A stretch of DNA of 64,000 nt from Bacteroidota bacterium (GTDB taxonomy: Bacteria > Bacteroidota > Bacteroidia > Flavobacteriales > Flavobacteriaceae), in assembly GCA_020161455.1 (NCBI GenBank), contig JAIUNZ010000008.1, forward strand, positions 62,001-126,000. The letters are read 5' to 3'. The notes beneath the pieces are model-generated. The model did no database searches and was not told where the DNA came from. It saw only the letters and a program-made list of their open reading frames with translations. Shown here piece after piece: positions 44,812-53,800 of the stretch. The position numbers and the translations under genes are program-made. Every line of letters begins with the position of its first letter. Within the stretch, counting starts at the first letter, position 1.

Positions 44812-46524
44812 TTATTGATTTTTAAATTTTATTATAAAAGTTGTTCCTTTCTCAACTTCACTTTCTACGCTAATTGTTCCATCCATAGCTTCTACTTGCG
44901 ATTTGACTAAATACAGCCCCAAGCCTTTGCTGTCTGGAAGATTATGAAATCTTTGGTACAAACCAAATATCTTGTTTTTATTTCTTTCCATGTCAATTCC
45001 TATTCCGTTATCCTCAAAAACAATGATAACTTCATCGCCTTCTACTTTTGAGGTTACATTTATTTTAAGTTGTCTCTTAGTCGATTTATATTTTAATGAA
45101 TTAGTCATTAAATTTAGAAAAATACTCTCTAAATAAGATTTATTACTATTCAAAACATAAGTTTCTTCCAAATCTATTTTTAAAATCGGTTTTATAGTAT
45201 TGATTAAGAACGACACTTGGTTAAAGACATTTTCAAAAACATCTTTTACTAATATTTTTTCTTTTTTTATTGCAGAGCTGTCTTTAATGATGATGACTTT
45301 TGCTAAATCATTAATGGTTTCATTTAACATATAGGTTGAGTTGGCAAATCCATCAATGATTTCCTTTAAGTCTTCGTTTTCTATAGGAATGTCTTCAATT
45401 AAATTGAGTAATCCAGTTAAATTTGATAGCGGTGCTCTTAAGTTGTGAGAGGTAATGTATGAGAATTGCTTTAAATCATTATTGTTTTTGGTCAATTCTT
45501 TAATGAGTTGTTCTCTTTCTTTTATTTTTTCTTTTTCAATAGTAATGTCTCTTTGAATGGAAATCCAATGCGAATGCCTTCCTTCAAAATCATTTACAGG
45601 AATCATCGAAAGACTTATCCAAAAAGGAGTGCCGTCCTTTTTACTACAAGCGGTTTCAAAGGTACATTCTCTATATTCTTTAATAGCATTTTTTAAGTTT
45701 TCTAGTTGTAAAACATCCGTGTTTTTGTTGAATAAAATGCTAAAATCTTTTGATACAACTTCTTCTCGACTAAAACCAGTTATCTCTGAAAAGGCAGGAT
45801 TGACATACCATATTTTTGGATATTGCGTTTCGTTAAGTTCTATGTTTGCAATAGCAATAGCAATTTTAGTATTAGTAATTACGGTTTCAAGAAGACGTAA
45901 TCGTTCTTCTTCTTCTTTTTCTTTGCTAACATCTTGAATGGCACCTATCATTCTAACGATTTTACCACTTTTGTCTTTTATTAAAAAACCTCTGTCTATC
46001 ACATGTTTGTATGTTCCGTCTGCACATCTAAAGCGATACTCATCTTGCCAACGGTCTTTTACAAAATCCAAAAAAGAGTAGAGCCTAACCGACATTTTTA
46101 AACTGTCTTCTGGATGAATTCTTTCAAACCACCATTTTGAAGATTTTTCAATTTCTTTTTTATCATAACCAAAAACACCTTGTATGCCTTTGTTCCATAT
46201 CATAATGTCTTCTTCAATGCGCCAATCCCAAATGGTATCACTGGTTGCTTTGGCCACAATATCATAACGCTCCTTGGCTTCAATAATATCTTTGTTGACA
46301 TTTATTAAGTTTTCAAACTCTGCTTTGTTTCTCAGTTTGTTTCTGTGAGTAATGTATTTAAATATAGCACCTGCGATTACTATTAAAATTATATTTTCTA
46401 CAAATAACAAATCAGTATTAATAGTACCATTATTAAAGTATGAAAGTGAAAAAGATAGTCCTAATGCACTAAAAGACAAGAGTAATAAAAAAATAAAGGT
46501 AGTTTTGTTCGAATTACTTTTCAT
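44812..46524 (-). CDS. PAS-domain sensor histidine kinase
   Basis: 570 residues. Two N-terminal membrane helices (about 10-30 and 38-57) have almost no periplasmic loop. A PAS/PAC domain (about 80-205: TIWDWRIEEDIMIWNKGIQGVFGYDKKE) and a second PAS (about 210-330: FSEITGFSREEVVSKDF) follow. The HisKA-like helix has SHNLRAPLSNL (His about 357). HATPase_c has LMTNSLKYKS (N), FEDNGIGID (G1) and GLGLYLVKSQVEAMDG (G2). Signal is likely cytosolic via PAS. Paired with the receiver downstream. Confidence 0.92.
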   Translation of the reverse strand: MKSNSNKTTFIFLLLLSFSALGLSFSLSYFNNGTINTDLLFVENIILIVIAGAIFKYITHRNKLRNKAEFENLINVNKDIIEAKERYDIVAKATSDTIWDWRIEEDIMIWNKGIQGVFGYDKKEIEKSSKWWFERIHPEDSLKMSVRLYSFLDFVKDRWQDEYRFRCADGTYKHVIDRGFLIKDKSGKIVRMIGAIQDVSKEKEEEERLRLLETVITNTKIAIAIANIELNETQYPKIWYVNPAFSEITGFSREEVVSKDFSILFNKNTDVLQLENLKNAIKEYRECTFETACSKKDGTPFWISLSMIPVNDFEGRHSHWISIQRDITIEKEKIKEREQLIKELTKNNNDLKQFSYITSHNLRAPLSNLTGLLNLIEDIPIENEDLKEIIDGFANSTYMLNETINDLAKVIIIKDSSAIKKEKILVKDVFENVFNQVSFLINTIKPILKIDLEETYVLNSNKSYLESIFLNLMTNSLKYKSTKRQLKINVTSKVEGDEVIIVFEDNGIGIDMERNKNKIFGLYQRFHNLPDSKGLGLYLVKSQVEAMDGTISVESEVEKGTTFIIKFKNQ

Positions 46525-46614
46525 TAATTCAAATATATAAATAAATTAAAAGGTGGATGTATTTTTAACTAAAAACTTATTAATGAATTTCTATTTTTTT
46601 CATACCAACATTTG

Positions 46615-46647
46615 TTGATTAATTTACCAAATAAAAGTGTACCTTTG
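46615..46647 (+). promoter_or_regulatory. Promoter of typA
   Basis: TTG at 46615-46617 and TACCTTTG at 46640-46647, separated by 22 bp, resemble the Bacteroidota -33/-7 promoter with a slightly long spacer. The ATG is 19 bp after the -7 box, so the leader is short. Confidence 0.6.
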
Positions 46648-46666
46648 CGCCTTGAAAAAAAATCTT

Positions 46667-48463
46667 ATGGAATCTATTAGAAACATCGCAATTATTGCTC
46701 ACGTTGACCACGGTAAAACTACATTGGTTGACAAAATTATGTACCATTGTCAATTATTTCGCGAAAATGAAAATACTGGCGATTTAATTCTTGATAATAA
46801 TGATTTGGAGCGTGAGAGAGGAATTACGATTACTTCAAAGAATGTTTCTGTAGTATATAAAGGAACAAAAATCAACATTATTGACACGCCAGGTCACGCC
46901 GATTTTGGTGGTGAGGTTGAACGTGTATTAAACATGGCTGATGGCGTATGTCTTTTGGTTGATGCCTTTGAAGGACCGATGCCTCAAACCCGTTTTGTAT
47001 TACAAAAAGCCATTGACTTAGGTTTAAAACCTTGTGTGGTTATTAACAAAGTGGATAAAGAAAATTGTACTCCTGAAGAAGTTCATGAGAAAGTTTTCGA
47101 CCTAATGTTTGAATTAGGTGCTGAAGAATGGCAGTTGGATTTCCCAACTGTGTATGGTTCGGCTAAAAATAACTGGATGAGTGATGATTGGAAAAATCAA
47201 ACGGAGAATATTGAACCTTTATTAGATATGGTTGTAGCCAATGTGCCTGCACCAAAAGTATCAGAAGGAACACCACAAATGTTGATTACTTCTTTAGATT
47301 TCTCTTCATTTACTGGTCGTATCGCGATTGGGCGTTTAGAAAGAGGTGTTTTACGAGAAGGAATGCCAATTTCATTAGTAAAAAGAGATGGAAAAGTTAT
47401 TAAATCTAGAATTAAAGAATTACATACTTTCGAAGGTTTAGGTCGTAAAAAAGTACAAGAAGTTATTGCTGGAGATATTTGTGCCATAGTTGGTGTTGAA
47501 GGTTTTGAAATTGGAGATACTATTGCCGATTTTGAAAACCCTGAGGCATTACAAACTATTGCTATTGATGAACCAACAATGAGTATGTTGTTTACTATTA
47601 ACGATTCGCCATTCTTTGGTAAAGAAGGAAAGTTTGTAACCTCAAGACATATTAGAGATAGACTGACAAAAGAATTGGAGAAAAACTTAGCTATGAAAGT
47701 AGGTGAAACGGATTCTGCAGATAAGTTTATGGTATTTGGTCGTGGTGTACTTCACTTGTCGGTTTTAATTGAAACGATGCGTAGAGAAGGTTACGAATTG
47801 CAAATTGGGCAACCACAGGTAATCATCAAAGAAGTTGATGGTGTAAAATGTGAGCCAATTGAAGAGTTGACTATCGACTTACCAGAAAATTTATCAGGTA
47901 GAGCAGTAGAGTTTGTTTCGGTTCGTAAAGGAGAAATGCTTTCGATGGAAGGAAAAGGTGAGCGTATGGTTGTTAAATTTAATATTCCATCTCGTGGAAT
48001 TATTGGATTGAGAAACCAATTGCTTACGGCTACTGCTGGTGAGGCTATCATGACTCACCGATTTATTGGATATGAGCCTTATAAAGGAGAAATTCCAGGA
48101 AGAAATAATGGTTCGTTAATTTCTATGGAGAACGGAAAAGCGATTCCTTACTCAATAGATAAGCTGCAAGATAGAGGTACTTTCTTTGTTGACCCAAATG
48201 AGGAAATCTATGCAGGACAAGTAATTGGAGAAAACACACGTTCGGATGATATGGCTGTGAATGTTACTAAGACTAAAAAATTGTCTAACGTTCGTTCTTC
48301 GGGTGCTGATGATAAAGCTAGAATTATTCCTGCGAAACGTTTTTCTTTGGAAGAAGCATTGGAATACATTCAGAAAGATGAGTATGTTGAGGTTACTCCG
48401 AAAAACATTCGTTTGCGTAAGATTTTCTTAGATGAGAATGATAGAAAACGTAACAAAATATAA
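46667..48463 (+). CDS. typA: Ribosome-associated GTPase TypA/BipA
   Basis: 598 residues from the ATG at 46667; the upstream GTG overlaps the promoter. The translational GTPase core has AHVDHGKTTLVDKI (G1), ERGITI (G2), DTPGHADF (G3), NKVD (G4) and GSAK (G5). Then come EF-G-like domains II, III and V, and the BipA-specific C-terminal domain (RLRKIFLDENDRKR). It binds 70S ribosomes and helps 50S assembly and stress adaptation. Confidence 0.95.
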   Translation: MESIRNIAIIAHVDHGKTTLVDKIMYHCQLFRENENTGDLILDNNDLERERGITITSKNVSVVYKGTKINIIDTPGHADFGGEVERVLNMADGVCLLVDAFEGPMPQTRFVLQKAIDLGLKPCVVINKVDKENCTPEEVHEKVFDLMFELGAEEWQLDFPTVYGSAKNNWMSDDWKNQTENIEPLLDMVVANVPAPKVSEGTPQMLITSLDFSSFTGRIAIGRLERGVLREGMPISLVKRDGKVIKSRIKELHTFEGLGRKKVQEVIAGDICAIVGVEGFEIGDTIADFENPEALQTIAIDEPTMSMLFTINDSPFFGKEGKFVTSRHIRDRLTKELEKNLAMKVGETDSADKFMVFGRGVLHLSVLIETMRREGYELQIGQPQVIIKEVDGVKCEPIEELTIDLPENLSGRAVEFVSVRKGEMLSMEGKGERMVVKFNIPSRGIIGLRNQLLTATAGEAIMTHRFIGYEPYKGEIPGRNNGSLISMENGKAIPYSIDKLQDRGTFFVDPNEEIYAGQVIGENTRSDDMAVNVTKTKKLSNVRSSGADDKARIIPAKRFSLEEALEYIQKDEYVEVTPKNIRLRKIFLDENDRKRNKI

Positions 48464-48487
48464 ATAATCGTTTTAGATTTATAAATG

Positions 48488-48517
48488 AAACCCTTTCTTT
48501 ATGGAAAGGGTTTTTTT
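48488..48517 (+). terminator. Intrinsic terminator after typA
   Basis: A perfect 10-bp stem (48488-48497 with 48504-48513) has a 6-nt loop and runs into T-rich sequence, 24 bp after the typA stop. Confidence 0.88.
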
Positions 48518-48572
48518 GTTTTATGTTATAAAATAACAGTAAAAAAGGTGTTTACGCTGATGAAAATTGTTC

Positions 48573-48693
48573 TTCCGTATGGCAGAATACTATTTCCGTA
48601 GGTGGGAATAAAGCTTCCGTTGATGGGAATTAAGTTTAAACTTATTCAAAATGAATTTCCGCATGTTGGAATTAATCTTCCGATTATTTAAAT
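48573..48693. repeat. 21-bp helically phased tandem repeat array
   Basis: In the 341-bp gene-free stretch 48464-48804, a TTCCG-N6..7-GGAAT-like unit recurs at 48573, 48594, 48615, 48657 and 48678. Every spacing is exactly 21 bp or 42 bp; the slot at 48636 holds a degenerate unit. The core TTCCGTAGGTGGGAAT is close to an inverted repeat (TTCC...GGAA). No ORF of useful length covers it. On the - strand part reads as a short 7-residue peptide repeat (IPTYGNS, IPINGSF) before a stop. Outside this array and the typA terminator I see nothing else in the stretch. Confidence 0.8.
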
Positions 48694-48804
48694 AAGTTGT
48701 TTAGTTATTAAAAAACGATAACTTTTTGTTTGACTATTAGAATTATAGAACATTTTTTAGTTATTCTTCTTTTATAGTAATGGTAATTTAGTGAGGTTTG
48801 AGGT

Positions 48805-50808
48805 TTATCGTTTGAGTGTAAAATGACCTCGAAAAAGTTCTTTGCCTTGATTAGAAATTGAAAACCAGTAATCATCTGCCAAAAGATTTTTACCGTTATA
48901 AGTTCCGTCCCAACCGGTGCTGTTTCCGCTGAATTGTTTTAGGAGTTTGCCATATCTGTCGAAAACGCTGATGATGGTTTGGTTAAATCCTCTTTCGGAT
49001 AGGTTTCTAATGTTCCAAGTTTCATTAAAACCATCGCCGTTTGGAGTAAAGTATTTGGGTATTTGCAGTAGATAAAACACATGAGTAGCAATGCCACAAC
49101 GGTTTTTGTCTTTCACATAGGCGGTGTATTCTAATTTGCTTAGATTATAAAAAATAGTCGAGGATTGATAGTGAACTCCATCGATAGAATACTCATAATC
49201 TCCATTGCCTATTGCAATGATTTCGATGGAATTGTTATCGTTAAAATCGTTGATAATTATATCGGTTATCGTAGCAATTTCGGAACCAACGACGGTAAAT
49301 GTTTTTACTTTGGTGCAACCGTCATTGTTTCCAATAGTAACGGTATAGGTGTCGGGCATAGTTACTTGAATGGATGGAGATGTTTCGCCAGTGTTCCAAA
49401 GGTAGGACGGATAGCCGCTATCAGCAGTCAGTATAGTTGGGTCGTTGTTGCAAATGCCAAGAGTTTCGTCCAAAATGGTATCGGTAAAAACTTGAATATT
49501 TAGTGTAACAGGAATGTTGTTGTAGCAATTATTATTGGCTATTCGAACATAAATAATTTGTTGAAAAGGCGTTGTTAACGTAAATAAATTAGATAGCGGA
49601 GTGGTACTTGTTATACTGCTAAAATAATTTACTTGAAAAGTAGCAGGCAAATTGGTGAATAATGTAGGCGTGATATCGCTCAAAGTAATGGTAGATATGC
49701 CGTCTTGCGCTCCTTCGGTATCACAAAAATTATAGGACGTTTGATTGGCTTGTAATTCGGGTGAAAATTCTAACTCAATATCCGAAACAATGGTACATGT
49801 TGGCGAATAAGTAACTGCCACAGCATATATTCCGTTTTGTGTTGTAGAATATGGTGGATTAAAGGTTAATGTGCTTGCGGTTTGTCCGACTATTGGGCTT
49901 CCATTGAAGTTCCATTGGTAACTTTGGGCACCAACAGAAGTTGCGTTTAGGGTTAAATTTTCATCAAAACAAACTGGGTTTCGGTTGGCTAAGGTTCGGT
50001 CATCGCCCAAGTCAAGACCAAGATTGAAACTGCCGCCTCTTAGGAAAATTGCCGAATCATAGCGGTAGTTTCCTTCGTCGGCAATGACCAATTTGATATG
50101 GTAGGGCGTGTTTGGAATAACAGTTGCTCGGGCAGTTAATACTTTGGTTTGTCCGTTGAAATTAGTTGGATATTCAGGTCCATTAAAGGCATCAAAATAT
50201 TGTTCGTTTTGCGCAGGACAACCACCAAGAATTTCGGGATGAACTGTAGTTACTTTTACAGGAATAGCCGTGTTTGGAATTAGGGCAAGGTTTTGATAAT
50301 TGGTTGTTCCTACTTCTTTTAAAAGAAATGCAAAACCATCAGAATAGGTGCAAGTGGCACTTCCATGATATTCTTCGGAAGCAAAAATGTAGTCGAAACT
50401 AATTTGGTTTCCGATAGGTATAAAATCGAATTCTAAAACAGTTGCATTTATAGAATTGCTAATACCTAGAGCATAATTTAAATCTTGGTCGCCAGTCCAT
50501 CCCGGTGCAGTATCATCGGATATGAAATAATTTGGTCCGCGCGCATCGATGATTTTTCCGGTGCTAAGAATGATGCCTTCGGGAAATGTAAAGCTAGAAC
50601 CGTTGGCATTAAAATAACCATAACTAGTATCTCCAGTAGCAAAGTTGCCGCCTGAAACAGAAACGTTGGACACGGAAGCGCATCCTGAATTTATTAATAC
50701 ATCTTCTATTAATTGCAACGGCGTTCTGGTATCATCAGTAGAGATGTATTGTGCAGAAGCGGTGCCAAAAAACAAAAGCAATAAGATGTAGTATCTTTTA
50801 AAAAGCAT
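48805..50808 (-). CDS. T9SS type B cargo, choice-of-anchor L domain protein
   Basis: 667 residues. Signal peptide (ending GTASAQ, about 19), then a choice-of-anchor L domain (about 25-255: VSNVSVSGGNFATGDTSYGY, FDYIFASEEYHG, YHIKLVIADEGNYRYDSAIF). Ig/PKD-like segments follow (about 270-510), then a type IX secretion type-B sorting domain at the C-terminus (about 583-667: FTPNGDGFNETW, FDRYGKLLKQ, GWDGTYNG, LLADDYWF, GHFTLKR). Expected to be secreted and surface-attached or released by the T9SS. Possible adhesin. Lies 67 bp after a related giant gene. Confidence 0.9.
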   Translation of the reverse strand: MLFKRYYILLLLFFGTASAQYISTDDTRTPLQLIEDVLINSGCASVSNVSVSGGNFATGDTSYGYFNANGSSFTFPEGIILSTGKIIDARGPNYFISDDTAPGWTGDQDLNYALGISNSINATVLEFDFIPIGNQISFDYIFASEEYHGSATCTYSDGFAFLLKEVGTTNYQNLALIPNTAIPVKVTTVHPEILGGCPAQNEQYFDAFNGPEYPTNFNGQTKVLTARATVIPNTPYHIKLVIADEGNYRYDSAIFLRGGSFNLGLDLGDDRTLANRNPVCFDENLTLNATSVGAQSYQWNFNGSPIVGQTASTLTFNPPYSTTQNGIYAVAVTYSPTCTIVSDIELEFSPELQANQTSYNFCDTEGAQDGISTITLSDITPTLFTNLPATFQVNYFSSITSTTPLSNLFTLTTPFQQIIYVRIANNNCYNNIPVTLNIQVFTDTILDETLGICNNDPTILTADSGYPSYLWNTGETSPSIQVTMPDTYTVTIGNNDGCTKVKTFTVVGSEIATITDIIINDFNDNNSIEIIAIGNGDYEYSIDGVHYQSSTIFYNLSKLEYTAYVKDKNRCGIATHVFYLLQIPKYFTPNGDGFNETWNIRNLSERGFNQTIISVFDRYGKLLKQFSGNSTGWDGTYNGKNLLADDYWFSISNQGKELFRGHFTLKR

Positions 50809-50825
50809 TCTATTTTTATTAAATA

Positions 50826-50855
50826 CCTAAAAAGGTTTTGAAGCACCTTTTTAGG
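50826..50855 (-). terminator. Hairpin between the two T9SS cargo genes
   Basis: A perfect 11-bp stem (50826-50836 with 50845-50855) has an 8-nt loop. It lies 20 bp past the stop of the giant gene. The following - strand sequence is only moderately T-rich, so termination may be partial. Confidence 0.6.
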
Positions 50856-50875
50856 ACAACAAAAATAGTGTTTTT

Positions 50876-53800
50876 TTACCTTTTTAAAGAGAAATGACCT
50901 CTAGCATTTCGTCCATCTTGAAATTGGATATTGTACCAATAATCATCGGCGGGCAATTGATGTCCGTTGTAAGTTCCGTCCCAACCTGGACTAACTGCAC
51001 TGATTTGTTTGATGAGTTTGCCAAATCGGTCAAAAATATAAATGATGGATTGAACATTTGTTTGGTTTATTCCTTTTACATTCCAAGTATCGTTATAACC
51101 ATCTCCATTTGGAGTAAAATACTGAGGAATTCCAAGAACAGCTATAGGCAATGGGCCAAGGATTCCGCAACCGTTTGTATCTCTAATATAAACATCGTGC
51201 AAGCCCATTGGTACATTGGTAAAGAAATTAGAACTTCGATATGGACCAGCAATATCGTCTAATGAATATTCATAAATCCCAGAACCAGTAACGTTAATTA
51301 AGACCGTATTGATTTGAGTTAAGTCTGAAATTTCAATAGATAGTAAAGAAGCAATTTGGGAACCAACCACTTCAATAACTCTTGTTCTGATACAATTATA
51401 TATAGTTTTTACATCTACAGAATAAGTTGCTGGCGAGCTTACAGTTAGCGAATAATTGGTTTCGCCTGGTAATGGACTTCCATTAGAATACCACTGATAG
51501 GTGTAGTTCGACGTTGGTGATCCATCAATAATTCCAGCGTTAATAGTGGTTTGCGTTTCGGGAAGACAAATTAAAACAGTTTCCAATAAGTCAAGTCTTG
51601 GCCAAGGCACAACTCTTATTTCAAAAGTTTTAAAACCATAGCAAGAATTGTCTAAAATACTATCGGCACGAACCCAAAGCGTTTGTTGGAAAGGGTAATC
51701 GGTATTTCTATAATTAGAAATGTCTGTAATGGCTAAAGAGTTTCCATCACTATCCGTTTCTGCCAAGAAATCAGCTTCGTTTTTATAAAAAGAAACAGAA
51801 ACATTAGTGGGTAAAATAGCAAGTAAACTATTTTGAATGGTTGTAAAGTTAAATGCCGAAATACCATCAAAATCATCGTTTATAGCATCAATATAATCGT
51901 CGCATTCATGCATGATAGGAATGGCGAAATTAGCTGGAATTTGTGTAACGGAAACGATTAGATTTATTGTTGCAATACTATAACAACCGTTGCTGTTTTC
52001 AACTCTTGCATAAACTGTGGCTATTCCAGAAGTGTATGCTATTGGATTAGTGATTAGGAAAGAATTGTTTTGCGTGTTTGCAGCCGTTTGATTGGTGTAA
52101 TAAGAAAAAGTTTCATTCAAATAATTGGCAGAAATAAAATCGTTTTTTTGTGTTAGATTGAAAACTGAAATTCCATCGGTATCGTTATCACATTGTTTTA
52201 AGTCGATAGGCGTATTTACTACTGGTAATGCATATGTTGTAAGTTCAACAGCATTGCAATATAATCCACAACTATTTCCAATTCTGTTTAAGAAAGCACG
52301 ATATTGATGGTTTGGAGTTGCAGGAACTACAGTTGAAACTGTCAAAGCATTTGTAGTAGCACCAGCATTAGTGGCATTGTTGATTACGTTTGTCCAAGTT
52401 ATTCCGCCATCGGTAGAGATTTGCCATTGGTAGCTATCGACTGGAGAAGAAGTGACTGTAAAAGTTGCCGTTTGCAATTCACAAACTTGTAAACTTTGTG
52501 GTTGTGCACTAATTGAAATTGGTGCTGCAATAGTATAATTAGCATTGGGAACTCCATAGCCTGATGAAGAAATAACCAATCCAAATTGAGTGTCAAATAC
52601 AGTTGGATTATCATCCCCTAGAATACCGTCGTTATTTGGGTCTGAAAAACCTGCTTCAATTACATCATTACAGCCATCATCATCACTGTCTAATTCCATG
52701 TAGTTGTATATTCCATCGCCATCCGTATCGGTAAGTGTATAATTAATGGTTCCGCTATCAGGCGATGTTTCGAGTGTATTGTCTAAACCATTGGCACCAA
52801 CATTCCCAACGGTAATTCCACTAGTATTGTTGCTGTTTCCAGTGCTTCCCGATTCGATAATGTCAAAAATTCCGTCGTTGTCGCTGTCTGAATCTAAATA
52901 ATTTGGAACAGTATCATTGTCGGTATTCGCAGGTAGTATTCCGTTTCCAAAAACATCATCGATACCGTCATTGTTAGCATCAATACCCGATAAAGCGAGT
53001 ATATTTTGCCCTTGTGATTCTATTCTATCTGGTATCGTATCATTATCACTATCATAATCATATTGATCTGGAATACCATCATTGTCAGAATCTTTTTCAA
53101 CACAAGTGGCGGTGATGTGCAAGCCTACTTTACTTTTTCCAAATTCGGCAATGTTGATGTTAGTTACTTTTAGAGTAGTAATAGTGTTTCCTCTAATTGA
53201 AAATGTACCTGTGCCAGGAGCTAAAGCCGAACTTCCGTTTAAACGAAACCGAATTTCAAAAGAAGAGAATTGGGTAACACCACTTTCATATATTCCATCA
53301 AAATTGGTGTCAATTAGAATCTGATCATCTGGATTAAGAACGGTTAGTGTTCTATTTGCAGGACAAGAAACTCTCACTTCGGTAGCTAATGTTAAAACAT
53401 CTGCTGAGGTTGCAAGGGTATTATATTCTAGAGATAAACTTATTGGGTTGTTGAAAGCAATTTCATAACTAATACTGCTGTCTTTTCCAGAATTCGTTTC
53501 TGTAGTAAAATTTCCATCGACATTTCCGACAAAAGGAGTAGCCGAAGGAGTTCCTGATGAAGAGGCAGTTAACGTTGTTAAAAAAGTATTGATATAATTG
53601 CTTACTTGAAGAAACCCAACTGGATTGTTTGCTAAATTCAAATTATGATTGCCATAGGATTCCTCACAATTGGTTAATCCATCGTTGTCTAAATCTAAAT
53701 CGATGTTGTTGTTTACGCCATCGTTATCTGTGTCTAAAGGACAAAGACTTACCGGAATATTGTCTGATTCTTTTGGTGTACCACAACCTGCAATAGTTGC

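Noticed and set aside
45557-45937. 126-codon open frame on the + strand
   Set aside because: Antisense to the histidine kinase PAS domains, with no motif or promoter.
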